A stretch of DNA of 64,000 bases. It comes from Fontivivens sp964399735. Its GTDB lineage: Bacteria > Zhuqueibacterota > Zhuqueibacteria > Residuimicrobiales > Krinioviventaceae. Shown one piece after another: positions 44,715 to 52,654 of the stretch (position 1 is its first letter; every line of letters starts with the position of its first letter). Both the position numbers and the translations under genes were made by a program. The stretch lies in contig CAYNSO010000001.1 of the NCBI GenBank assembly GCA_964399735.1, positions 1 to 64,000 of the forward strand. The letters are read 5' to 3'. The notes under the pieces were generated by a model. The model was not told where the DNA came from and ran no database searches. It saw nothing but the letters and a program-made list of their open reading frames with translations.

Positions 44715-45476
44715 ATGCAAACAATTGCCATTCTGAATCAAAAAGGTGGTGTAGGAAAAACAACCACAGCAGTTAATATTGGAGCCGGTCTTGCTTTACT
44801 GGATCAAAAAGTGCTGCTTATTGATTTGGACCCGCAGGCAAATTTAACTTATTCTTTTGGAATATTGGCGCATGATCTAGAAAATACTGTTTATGAACTG
44901 CTTACCGGCGATGTGGAATTACCTGATGTAATCATCAAGCACGGTAATTTGGATATTATTCCAGCCAATTTAGGTTTATCCGGCGCCGAAATAGAGTTTT
45001 CCAGCCTTCCCGGCCGGGAATTTTTACTGACCGAACGGCTTGGCGCTGTTGAAAATTATGATTATATCATAATCGATTGTTCACCCTCTTTGGGCTTGTT
45101 GACGTTAAATGCTTTAACTTCGGTAAGCGAAGTATATATTACCCTGCAAACCGAATTTTTACCCATGCAGGGATTGGCCAAGTTGCTGGAAACTGTGGAT
45201 ATAGTGAAAAAAAGACTCAATCGTAATTTGGATATAACCGGGATCATTTGTACACGTTATGATTCGCGCAAAAATTTACATAATGAAGTTTATGAAAAAA
45301 TTAAAAAATACTTTGGCAATAAAGTATTTTCAACAGTGATACGTGATAATATCAGTCTTGCTGAAGCGCCCAGTTTTGGACAAACGATTTTTGAGTATCG
45401 TCCCAGATGTCGTGGAGCTTTGGATTATGAAAATTTGTCAAAAGAGATTTTAAAAAGAGGAAAAATAAATGGTTAA
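44715..45476 (+). CDS. ParA-family ATPase associated with chemotaxis (ParC/PpfA-like)
   Basis: 253 residues. Walker A KGGVGKTTTAVNIG at 10-23, switch region LLIDLDPQANLTYSFG, Walker B YIIIDCSPSLGLLTLNAL. Length and motifs match ParA/Soj. The next gene, overlapping by eight bases, encodes a CheW-domain protein, and the surroundings are all chemotaxis genes. This fits ParA-type systems that place chemoreceptor arrays (ParC with ParP in Vibrio, PpfA with TlpT in Rhodobacter) rather than chromosome partitioning. No ParB or parS is seen. Confidence 0.85.
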   Translation: MQTIAILNQKGGVGKTTTAVNIGAGLALLDQKVLLIDLDPQANLTYSFGILAHDLENTVYELLTGDVELPDVIIKHGNLDIIPANLGLSGAEIEFSSLPGREFLLTERLGAVENYDYIIIDCSPSLGLLTLNALTSVSEVYITLQTEFLPMQGLAKLLETVDIVKKRLNRNLDITGIICTRYDSRKNLHNEVYEKIKKYFGNKVFSTVIRDNISLAEAPSFGQTIFEYRPRCRGALDYENLSKEILKRGKING

Positions 45477-46308
45477 AAAAGGCAGACTGGGTTCGGATCC
45501 ATTAAGCTGGATTGGCGATAGTCGTAATGAAGACAGCAATAATCAGACATTGCCTTCCCCAAAAGCGGCGCTGGAAATTCCACTAACAGATAAAGAGCAA
45601 GAGACAGCCCAGCATAAAGCTCCAGCGGAAAAAAGTGAACCTGTAAAAAATGAACCTGCAGAAAAATCCGGAGCGCGTGAAACGGCTAAGCAAATTGTAA
45701 AACCTGAACCTGTAAAGATACCTGAAATATTGTTAGAGCCGGTTAAAGAAAAAAAGGCGCCCGAGAATAAAAATTTGCAATCACGCTCCATGGAATTATT
45801 GAACAAATCGCAGGATACGATCACTAAAAAAACCGATTTAAATGTAAAAAAGAATCTTGAGCACGAAGGCAAGTATTTAACCTTTGTGTTGGCAAATGAA
45901 GAATATGGGCTGGAAATAAATCGTGTTAAGGAAATCAACGGTTTATTGCCGATCACCCGCGTGCCCCGTACACCTCAACATATCGTAGGTGTTATAAATT
46001 TACGGGGAAAGATAGTATCCGTTATTGATATGCGTTTGAAATTTGGTATGGAAAAAATAGCTTCGACCCAGGAAACCTGCATTATTGTAGTGCAAAGTAA
46101 GCATGGTGAAAAGGGCATTCTAGTCGACAAGGTTTCTGAAGTAATCAATATTCAAGCCGAAGAAATAGAGTCTGTACCAGAGTTTGGCGTCAGTATTAAT
46201 ACTGATTATATTCTTGGTATCGGAAAAATCGGTACTAATGTAATTATATTATTGGATATAGATAAAATATTATCGGTGAATCATACTTTGGACGAGACAG
46301 CCGGATAA
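45469..46308 (+). CDS. CheW-domain protein with ParA-interaction-like N-terminus (ParP-like)
   Basis: 279 residues. An N-terminal basic peptide (KKGRLGSDPLSWIGDS) is followed by a Pro/Glu/Lys-rich linker of about 100 residues, then a CheW domain from about 125 (KYLTFVLANEEYGLEINRVK, RTPQHIVGVINLRGKIVSVI, KGILVDKVSEVINI). The N-terminal peptide resembles the short Arg/Lys-bearing tails by which ParB-type partners stimulate ParA ATPases. Overlap with the parA gene supports a physical pair that ties receptor arrays to a ParA positioning system. The ParP analogy is inferred. Confidence 0.8.
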   Translation: MVKKGRLGSDPLSWIGDSRNEDSNNQTLPSPKAALEIPLTDKEQETAQHKAPAEKSEPVKNEPAEKSGARETAKQIVKPEPVKIPEILLEPVKEKKAPENKNLQSRSMELLNKSQDTITKKTDLNVKKNLEHEGKYLTFVLANEEYGLEINRVKEINGLLPITRVPRTPQHIVGVINLRGKIVSVIDMRLKFGMEKIASTQETCIIVVQSKHGEKGILVDKVSEVINIQAEEIESVPEFGVSINTDYILGIGKIGTNVIILLDIDKILSVNHTLDETAG

Positions 46309-46368
46309 GCAATAATATTATCAAATATCACTGCTATTTATGATTTTGTTCAAATTCAGGAGCAAAAA

Positions 46369-47052
46369 ATGGAAGTAAGAATTCTAGTTGTGGATGACGA
46401 TAAAGATTCTCGAAATCTTATTGCAAATATTTTGATTGAATTCGGTTATATCGTTGAAAAGAGCGCCGATGTAAAAAGCGCAATAAATCTGATAAATGAA
46501 AAAAAATACGACATTGTCATTACCGATAAAAATATGCCCGGTTTATATGATAATACAGAAGGCGGCATGGATTTGTTGCGCTATTTGAAAAAAGACGCTT
46601 CCGAAACTGAGGTAATTTTGGTAACGGGTTACGCTACGATTGAAACTGCCATTGAAGCTATGAAGCTGGGGGCGTTTGATTATATTCATAAACCATTTTC
46701 TGTCAAAGATTTACAAAACAAAATAAAGCGAATTCTTGAATACCGCAGTTTTATAAACCCGGACAATACGATAAACATTTATAAATCGATTCATAATGAA
46801 ATCCTCAAATTAATAGAAAACCGTGACTCGCTTGATGATAACGAGTTGCATCCATTATTGAAAACGATCGATCAGAAAATTGATTATTTTTTCCAGGCGC
46901 AAAAAAAATGGGAAAGGGTAATCATCGAGCAGCGGGATGCTTTGGGAAATATTGCCGGGTATGCTGAACAGATCAAAGAAATGATCGATGCTGCAAATCC
47001 GATTATGCCGCTCATCGAAAAAATAAGTAAAGAAACAAATAAACGATTATAG
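46369..47052 (+). CDS. Response regulator with NtrC-like receiver and helical C-terminal domain
   Basis: 227 residues. The receiver (1-122) has the acidic group VVDDDKDSR, the acceptor Asp in VITDKNMPG, VTGYAT and a conserved Lys in HKPFS. The remaining 105 residues are helical (IHNEILKLIENRDSLDDNEL, then QKKWERVIIEQRDALGNIAG) and match no output domain I know; there is no AAA+ or DNA-binding motif. It may act by protein contact in the chemotaxis or polarity system. It lies between the ParA/CheW pair and cheR. Confidence 0.8.
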   Translation: MEVRILVVDDDKDSRNLIANILIEFGYIVEKSADVKSAINLINEKKYDIVITDKNMPGLYDNTEGGMDLLRYLKKDASETEVILVTGYATIETAIEAMKLGAFDYIHKPFSVKDLQNKIKRILEYRSFINPDNTINIYKSIHNEILKLIENRDSLDDNELHPLLKTIDQKIDYFFQAQKKWERVIIEQRDALGNIAGYAEQIKEMIDAANPIMPLIEKISKETNKRL

Positions 47053-47085
47053 AATTTTTGTACAAGATATAGAACAGGATATGGA

Positions 47086-47910
47086 ATGGCTGTCGATTTA
47101 TTATCCCTTGAATTACCAATACCAACCTTTGATAAAATCAGCCAACTGGTGTATCAGGTAGCCGGAATCAATTTACCGCATACAAAAATCGGGTTGGTGA
47201 AATCACGATTAATGAAAAGATTACGCACTCTGGATATTGATTCTTTTGAAAATTATATCAAATATGTCAATGAAGATACCACTGGCCGTGAATTAACCAA
47301 TATGATTGATATAATAACTACGAACAAGACTGATTTTTTTCGTGAATTGCAACATTTTAATTTTTTGCGCGATCATATTATCCCCACTTTTCATAAAGAC
47401 CGGCCGGTACGTATCTGGAGCGCCGGGTGTTCAGTTGGCGCTGAACCCTATACAATTGCAATTGTGCTTGCCGAAGCGATTAGCGATTTATCCCGGTATG
47501 ATATTAAAATTTTAGCTACTGATATTTCCACCGAAGTATTGAAAATAGCCAAAGCAGGGGAATATGAGGAAGGGATTCTGGAAGGACTTGCCGCTAATTT
47601 ATTGAAAAAATATTTTATTCGGCAAACTGACAATTCGCATGTTACATTTCAGGCAAATAATACAATTCGTTCACTGATAAAGTTTGCCAATCTGAATTTA
47701 ATGGGGGACTGGCCTATGAAAGGCCCGTTTGACTTGATTTTTTGCCGTAATGTTATGATCTATTTTGACAAAGAGACCCGACAAGTGTTGGTAGAAAGGT
47801 TTTACAAATTATTAGCCAATGGTGGATACTTTTTTGTCGGTCATTCTGAAAGTTTAACAACTTCCAGTCATAATTTTAAATATATTCAGCCAGCCGTTTA
47901 CCAGAAATAA
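47086..47910 (+). CDS. cheR: Chemotaxis methyltransferase CheR
   Basis: 274 residues. N-terminal helical domain, then the SAM-binding core: NKTDFFRELQHFNFLRDHII, WSAGCSVGAEPYTIAIVLAE, ILATDISTEVLKIAKAGEYE and IFCRNVMIYFDKETRQVLVE. It methylates glutamates of MCPs using S-adenosylmethionine. The MCPs here lack the C-terminal pentapeptide, so tethering is not expected. It is followed 20 bp later by cheD. Confidence 0.95.
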   Translation: MAVDLLSLELPIPTFDKISQLVYQVAGINLPHTKIGLVKSRLMKRLRTLDIDSFENYIKYVNEDTTGRELTNMIDIITTNKTDFFRELQHFNFLRDHIIPTFHKDRPVRIWSAGCSVGAEPYTIAIVLAEAISDLSRYDIKILATDISTEVLKIAKAGEYEEGILEGLAANLLKKYFIRQTDNSHVTFQANNTIRSLIKFANLNLMGDWPMKGPFDLIFCRNVMIYFDKETRQVLVERFYKLLANGGYFFVGHSESLTTSSHNFKYIQPAVYQK

Positions 47911-47930
47911 TTAAAGCCAAGGAGTAGAAT

Positions 47931-48413
47931 TTGAAGCGCATAGTTGGCATAGCTGATATGATTATCTCCACTGATCCCAATGACACTTTAATAACTTATG
48001 CCCTGGGAAGTTGCCTTGGAATAACAATATATGATCCATTAACAAAAATTGGCGCTTTATTGCATGTAATGTTACCGCAATCGTCCATTGATCCCGGTAA
48101 AGCTGCAAAAAATCCATATATGTTTGTTGATACAGGTCTTGATGATATGTTTGCCGAGTTTGAGAGAAAAGGCGCTTCATTAAAGCGTATGATAGTCAAG
48201 GTTGCCGGGGGCGCCAGTTTTAAAAAAGCAGGAGAGAATGATCTGTTTGAAATTGGTAAACGTAACTTTACAATGTTTAGAAAAGTGTTGTGGAAAAAAG
48301 GAATTTTATTAAAGGCTTATGATGTCGGTGGCGCCATTACGAGAAATATTTCAATTGATCTAAATGACGGGGCTGTATATTTACGAATTGAAGGCGTAGA
48401 AAAGAACCTATAG
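47931..48413 (+). CDS. cheD: Chemoreceptor glutamine deamidase CheD
   Basis: 160 residues from a TTG with AAGGAG upstream. The catalytic Cys28 is in YALGSCLGI and His45 in LLHVMLP, with Thr22 placed as in the family triad. KVAGGASFKKAGENDLFEIG follows. CheD deamidates receptor glutamines and in many bacteria is regulated by CheC-type phosphatases. The CheX proteins encoded here could play that part, but this is inferred. Confidence 0.93.
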   Translation: MKRIVGIADMIISTDPNDTLITYALGSCLGITIYDPLTKIGALLHVMLPQSSIDPGKAAKNPYMFVDTGLDDMFAEFERKGASLKRMIVKVAGGASFKKAGENDLFEIGKRNFTMFRKVLWKKGILLKAYDVGGAITRNISIDLNDGAVYLRIEGVEKNL

Positions 48414-48437
48414 AACGGATAGATGGAGGATCTTTAA

Positions 48438-48821
48438 ATGTCGTTAAATGTATTAATAGTTGATGATAGTTTTGTGATGCGATCTATGGTTAAGCGGGTT
48501 CTTGGTCTGTGTGATCTGCAAATTCAAAATATATTTGAAGCGGCGAACGGGCAGGAGGGACTGGAGATAATAGAAAATAACTGGGTTGATCTAGTCCTTG
48601 CCGATATTAATATGCCTGTAATGAGCGGTGATGTTATGATCGATAAAATACGTGAGAATCCGGATACGGCAAACATGGCAATTGTTGTTATTTCATCGGA
48701 AAGTAGTACCAGCACAATAGAAATATTACAACAAAAAGGCGCTCTTTTTATCCATAAACCCTTTACCCCGGAAAATATTCAAGCCGCCGTAGAAGAATTA
48801 TTAGGAGATACAAATGAATGA
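48438..48821 (+). CDS. CheY-like response regulator 2
   Basis: 127 residues, single receiver with Asp9/Asp10 (VDDSFVMRS), phosphorylation site Asp56 (LADINMP), ISSESST and the conserved Lys in HKPFT. AGATGGAGGATC precedes the start. The last eight bases overlap a CheX-family gene, so regulator and phosphatase are made together. It may be a phosphate sink or act on a target other than the motor. Confidence 0.9.
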   Translation: MSLNVLIVDDSFVMRSMVKRVLGLCDLQIQNIFEAANGQEGLEIIENNWVDLVLADINMPVMSGDVMIDKIRENPDTANMAIVVISSESSTSTIEILQQKGALFIHKPFTPENIQAAVEELLGDTNE

Positions 48822-49269
48822 ACTGAAAGAGCAGTTGCTGCAGCTATCATTGCGAACTTTTGAAGAATTTGCTTTTCTTATGCCAATATCGGAAGATGAT
48901 ACGCTTACTCCTGTAAATAGTGAAACTACAATAACATCTGTCGCTTTTTCCGGGCATAGCAATGGACGGCTTTACATATCAGTAACTAATCCAATGTTAC
49001 CGATTTTAGCCCAGAATATTCTTGCTGAAGATGAACTTCCCACGGAACAACAGCAATTGGATGCATTAAAAGAAATTGCAAATGTGATTTGTGGAAATAT
49101 ATTGCCATTTCTTGCCGGTGCAGACAAGATTTATCGTCTCTGTTCTCCGGATATTGTTGATAAAATTGATGACATATATAATACTGATGATTGGAGCCTG
49201 GTATATAACAGAATTGCTTTTGATGAAGGAATTGCTGAATTATTCTGGTATTATGAAAAACCAAAATAA
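48814..49269 (+). CDS. CheX-family phosphatase 2
   Basis: 151 residues, overlapping the upstream CheY-like gene by eight bases. SVAFSGHSNGRLYISVTNPM resembles the CheX/CheC beta sheet, and the helix LDALKEIANVICGNILPFLA carries the phosphatase ExxN motif (EIAN). The coupling argues that this enzyme acts on the adjacent receiver, just as the first CheX sits beside the first CheY. Identity with CheX rather than CheC is judged from length and a single ExxN helix. Confidence 0.8.
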   Translation: MNELKEQLLQLSLRTFEEFAFLMPISEDDTLTPVNSETTITSVAFSGHSNGRLYISVTNPMLPILAQNILAEDELPTEQQQLDALKEIANVICGNILPFLAGADKIYRLCSPDIVDKIDDIYNTDDWSLVYNRIAFDEGIAELFWYYEKPK

Positions 49270-49328
49270 TTACAGTGTATTTTTTGTTTTGTATAAAAAA
49301 AGCATGACTAAAAATTTTGGAGTGTCTC

Positions 49329-50366
49329 GTGATAAAAATACTGGTTGTTGATGATTCTGCGTTGGTAAGAAAAATATTAACGGATGAGTTATCCAAAATT
49401 GAGGATTTTGAAGTTGTCGGTTCTGCCACAGACCCATATATGGCCCGCGAAAAGATAGTTTTGTTAAAGCCGGATGTAATAACCCTGGATATTGAAATGC
49501 CGCGCATGGATGGTCTTTCATTTCTGGAAAAGCTGATGCAGCACTATCCCGTGCCGGTTGTTATTGTCAGTTCATTAACGCCAAAAAATAGTGAAACCGC
49601 TTTGCATGCTCTGGAACTGGGTGCGATTGAAGTTGTATGCAAGCCTGGTTCGGGTTTTTCTACACCAACTATCAATTTGCTGGCTCGTTCAATTCGGGCC
49701 GCCGCATCCGCCAAATTAACCAATCAATTTCAAAATATTCCTGATACGAGTAAAAGTAAAGCTCCATCCAAATTTGAGTTAAAGACTACTCATAAAATTA
49801 TTGCCATTGGCGCTTCAACAGGTGGAACCAAAGCAATTGAAGTTGTATTGTCACAACTGCCGGGAATGATGCCGGGCATAGTTATTGTGCAACACATGCC
49901 GGAATTATTTACGGCATCCTTTGCGGCACGCCTTAACAGCATTAGCGAGTTGGATGTTAAAGAAGCCCGTGATGGTGATTTTGTTGTTCCGGGTACTGCT
50001 TTGGTAGCTCCTGGAAATATTCACATGTTATTACAACGCAGCGGCGCCAAATATTGTGTGCAATTAAAAGATGGGCCGCCGGTACATCATCAGCGCCCAA
50101 GTGTTGATGTTTTATTTCATAGTGTCGCCCGGAATGCCGGTTCCAATGCCATTGGTTTAATTCTTACCGGCATGGGCGCCGATGGCGCCAAAGGATTACA
50201 GGCGATGCATGACAGCGGCGCTTTTACAATTTCCCAGGATGAAAAGACCAGCGTTGTTTTTGGTATGCCTAAAGAAGCAATCAAGCTTGGCGCTGTCGAT
50301 ACAATTGCTCCCCTGGAAGAATGTCACAATGTCATTCTGAATCATTTGAATAGCGTTAGCGCCTGA
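49329..50366 (+). CDS. cheB: Chemotaxis methylesterase CheB
   Basis: 345 residues. I chose the GTG at 49329 (GGAG eight bases upstream) so that the receiver begins MIKILVVDDSALVRK; an earlier TTG would overlap that site. The phosphorylation site is Asp54 (TLDIEMPRMDG). The esterase domain has the catalytic Ser in GASTGGT, His in VQHMPE and Asp in LTGMGADGA. It removes methyl groups from MCPs and is activated by CheA. Confidence 0.94.
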   Translation: MIKILVVDDSALVRKILTDELSKIEDFEVVGSATDPYMAREKIVLLKPDVITLDIEMPRMDGLSFLEKLMQHYPVPVVIVSSLTPKNSETALHALELGAIEVVCKPGSGFSTPTINLLARSIRAAASAKLTNQFQNIPDTSKSKAPSKFELKTTHKIIAIGASTGGTKAIEVVLSQLPGMMPGIVIVQHMPELFTASFAARLNSISELDVKEARDGDFVVPGTALVAPGNIHMLLQRSGAKYCVQLKDGPPVHHQRPSVDVLFHSVARNAGSNAIGLILTGMGADGAKGLQAMHDSGAFTISQDEKTSVVFGMPKEAIKLGAVDTIAPLEECHNVILNHLNSVSA

Positions 50367-50371
50367 TGCTT

Positions 50372-50385
50372 TTAATACCGGTATT
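50372..50385. repeat. 14-bp perfect palindrome after cheB
   Basis: TAATACCGGTATTA begins 6 bases after the cheB stop codon. It has no loop and no T tract, so it is a possible protein-binding site rather than a terminator. The rest of the 343-bp gap holds a sigma-28 promoter and a possible short ORF. Confidence 0.3.
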
Positions 50386-50461
50386 ATAGATTTGAATTCC
50401 CGTGGCCAGAGAAAAATTAACCAGGGTGAGTATTATTTTTAAAAAAAGTATCTTGAAAAAC

Positions 50462-50488
50462 TAAACTTTTAAATTTTAGTGCCGATAT
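50462..50488 (+). promoter_or_regulatory. Sigma-28 (FliA) promoter upstream of the receiver/flgF operon
   Basis: TAAA (50462-50465), 15 bases, GCCGATAT (50481-50488). Both core boxes and the spacing match the flagellar sigma-28 consensus with only the last base of the -10 differing. It lies in the 343-bp gap between cheB and the next receiver gene, with transcription expected to start near 50495. Confidence 0.75.
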
Positions 50489-50504
50489 ATCTACAGGGGA
50501 AAGA

Positions 50505-50630
50505 ATGAACTTGAACGGGGTAAATATTACCACAGTACAGCAATTCTTGAAATTTCTCTTGAATTATCAATTGCAAATTATTGTTTTTTCTGCATTGTTT
50601 CTTTGGAATAATGGCATATTATTTGATTAA
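50505..50630 (+). CDS. Possible 41-residue small protein under a sigma-28 promoter
   Basis: ATG with AGGGGA four bases upstream, about 10 bases after the expected start of the sigma-28 transcript. It encodes 41 residues: a polar start (MNLNGVNITTVQQFLKF) then a hydrophobic stretch (IIVFSALFLW) that could cross a membrane. The next gene begins 79 bases later. The ORF is short, AT-rich and of unknown family. Its placement relative to the promoter and ribosome-binding site is the only support. Confidence 0.35.
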   Translation: MNLNGVNITTVQQFLKFLLNYQLQIIVFSALFLWNNGILFD

Positions 50631-50709
50631 CAATAATTGTCAATAATTGCTTCTAGTCAATTGAGATAATTGTAATGGTACTCATTGAACACAAAAGGAT
50701 TAATGGGGA

Positions 50710-51084
50710 ATGGATAACAAAGTTTTAGTGGTCGAAGCAAACAAGGAAATTGGCCAAATTTTAAAACTGGCTTTACGTGATTCAGGTTATGCCGTTGATT
50801 TGGCATCATCAGAACAAAGCGCCATTGATCTCGGAAAAGCAAACAACTATTATGCTGTGTTGATCGACACAAAAATTCCGGGAGTTGATGGATTTAAAAT
50901 ATGTACGGAAATAAAACGAATACAAAAAAAGTGCAAATTAATTGCAATGACGGGATTCGATGCTATTTATGGCAGTGAAAAATGTGAGTCGGCAGGATTT
51001 AATAATTACTTTCCCAAGCCATTTAATACAAATGATTTGATCCGCGTTTCCCGTGATGCAATTTCACGACATTCAATTTGGTAA
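50710..51084 (+). CDS. Receiver-domain protein with altered acidic pocket
   Basis: 124 residues, a single CheY-like domain. The acceptor Asp53 (LIDTKIPGVDG), AMTGF and the Lys in PKPFN are present. The metal-binding acidic pair reads Glu9-Ala10 (VVEANKE) instead of two acidic residues, so magnesium binding and phosphorylation may be weakened. It precedes flgF by 26 bp under a sigma-28 promoter, so it is made late with rod or hook genes rather than with the other chemotaxis genes. Confidence 0.85.
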   Translation: MDNKVLVVEANKEIGQILKLALRDSGYAVDLASSEQSAIDLGKANNYYAVLIDTKIPGVDGFKICTEIKRIQKKCKLIAMTGFDAIYGSEKCESAGFNNYFPKPFNTNDLIRVSRDAISRHSIW

Positions 51085-51110
51085 GCTAGAACAAGTAAGG
51101 AGATCAGGCG

Positions 51111-51815
51111 TTGATACGCAGTTTAATATTTTCCAGCAACGGGCTTTTAACAAATTCAAGAGCTCTTGATGTTATTTCCAATAATCTGGCAAATGCTTCC
51201 AGCGTTGGATTTAAAAAAAGTGTTGTATTTAGTCAAACTTTAAAGAATGCCAAAGAAAAACCACAGCAGGATGCATTGCCAAACGAATTGGTAGACTTTA
51301 CCCAGGGTAAGCTACGTGAATCCGGCAATCCTATGTCGGTTGCTCTTGTTGGCGAGGGCTTTTTTGCAATTCAAAAAGAAAACGACATCTATTATACTCG
51401 CCAGGGCAACTTTACACGTAATGAAGAAGGCTATTATGTAACCGGCAGCGGCGATTTGGTGCTGGGTCAAGGTGGCCCGATTCTACTGGATAAAGAATTC
51501 ACAATTCAGGATGATGGCGCTATTGTTATGGAAGGAAGTATTGTCGATTATCTTCAAGTTGTCAAGTTCAATAATCCTTTACAATTACGCCGTATAGGTG
51601 ACGGTTATTTCCAGGCCGCTGATAATGCAATTGTTGAGCAAATTACCGATCAGGTTCAGGTTAAAGCCGGCTATCTGGAGGATTCAAACGTCAATACCCT
51701 GGAAGAGATGGTAAATATGATTGAAGTTTACCGTCAGTTTGAAGCGAACCAAAAAGCGCTGCGAACTCAGGATGAAACTCTTGACAAGGCGGTTAACGAT
51801 GTTGGTCGTGCCTGA
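51111..51815 (+). CDS. flgF: Flagellar proximal rod protein FlgF
   Basis: 234 residues from a TTG with AAGGAG upstream. Rod signature NNLANASSVGFKKSVVFSQT, then DFTQGKLRESGNPMSVALVG and TRQGNFTRNEEGYYV. The C-terminal coil is NTLEEMVNMIEVYRQFEANQ. It is shorter than flgG, which follows. FlgF is a rod component made just proximal to the distal rod FlgG. The pair is likely to have arisen by duplication, as is usual for this family. Confidence 0.93.
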   Translation: MIRSLIFSSNGLLTNSRALDVISNNLANASSVGFKKSVVFSQTLKNAKEKPQQDALPNELVDFTQGKLRESGNPMSVALVGEGFFAIQKENDIYYTRQGNFTRNEEGYYVTGSGDLVLGQGGPILLDKEFTIQDDGAIVMEGSIVDYLQVVKFNNPLQLRRIGDGYFQAADNAIVEQITDQVQVKAGYLEDSNVNTLEEMVNMIEVYRQFEANQKALRTQDETLDKAVNDVGRA

Positions 51816-51854
51816 TTTGTTTTTTGATGGAATATAAAGTGGAGGTAATCATTT

Positions 51855-52643
51855 ATGGATAAAGCATTAAGAACTGCAACTTCAGGAATGAGGGCGCAGC
51901 AATTACATATTGATACAATTTCAAATAATCTTGCCAATGTGAATACAACCGGTTTTAAAAAGAGTAAAGTCGAGTTTCAGGATTTGCTTTATCAAACCAT
52001 TCGTCCGGCCGGAGCCAACGTATCTGAAGGAAGTGAAGCGCCGACGGAACTGCAAATTGGCTGTGGCACAGCCCCGGTTTCGACAGCGAAAATGTTTACC
52101 CAGGGTGATGTTGTGCAAACCGGCAACTCTATGGATTTAGCGATTGAAGGTGATGGATTTTTACAATTTCGTATGAGTGATGGATCCATTGCCTATTCCC
52201 GTGATGGCTCCTTAAAAATATCCCGTGACGGGCAGATTGTCAATTCTGATGGCTATTTTCTTGAAAGCAATATTACTCTACCTTCTGAAACACAAAGTGT
52301 TTCTATCAGTCGTGATGGAATTGTATCGGTTACAATTGCCGGTTCCACCGAACCGCAGGATTTAGGGCAAATTGAACTGGCCCGGTTTATAAATCCTGCC
52401 GGATTGAAAAATATCGGCAGAAACCTGCTGGTGGCTACAGGCGCATCCGGAGAACCGATAATTGGCGTTCCGGAACTGGAGGGTATGGGCAGTCTTGCTC
52501 AGGGTTACCTGGAAAGCTCTAATGTTGATGTTGTTGAAGAAATGGTCAATATGATCGTTGCACAGCGTGCTTATGAGATTAATTCCAAAACAATTAAAAC
52601 CAGCGAAGATATGATGAGTCTGGTAAATAATTTAAAAAGATAA
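51855..52643 (+). CDS. flgG: Flagellar distal rod protein FlgG
   Basis: 262 residues, the standard FlgG length. SNNLANVNTTGFKKSKVEFQ, then DLLYQTIRPAG, is the FlgG-specific start; MFTQGDVVQTGNSMDLAIEG and ESSNVDVVEEMVNMIVAQRA complete it. It forms the distal rod crossing the periplasm. GTGGAGG precedes the ATG. It is followed by flgA, flgH and flgI, so rod and P/L-ring genes are made together. Confidence 0.96.
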   Translation: MDKALRTATSGMRAQQLHIDTISNNLANVNTTGFKKSKVEFQDLLYQTIRPAGANVSEGSEAPTELQIGCGTAPVSTAKMFTQGDVVQTGNSMDLAIEGDGFLQFRMSDGSIAYSRDGSLKISRDGQIVNSDGYFLESNITLPSETQSVSISRDGIVSVTIAGSTEPQDLGQIELARFINPAGLKNIGRNLLVATGASGEPIIGVPELEGMGSLAQGYLESSNVDVVEEMVNMIVAQRAYEINSKTIKTSEDMMSLVNNLKR

Positions 52644-52654
52644 ATTCTGATTTT

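Noticed and set aside
44715..45476. Chromosome partitioning ParA near an origin
   Set aside because: No ParB, parS or other origin genes are nearby; the overlapping partner is a CheW-domain protein.
50611..50626. Sigma-54-like TGGCAT-N5-TTGA before the receiver gene
   Set aside because: The -12 element lacks the C and it lies inside the possible small ORF; a far better sigma-28 promoter is present.
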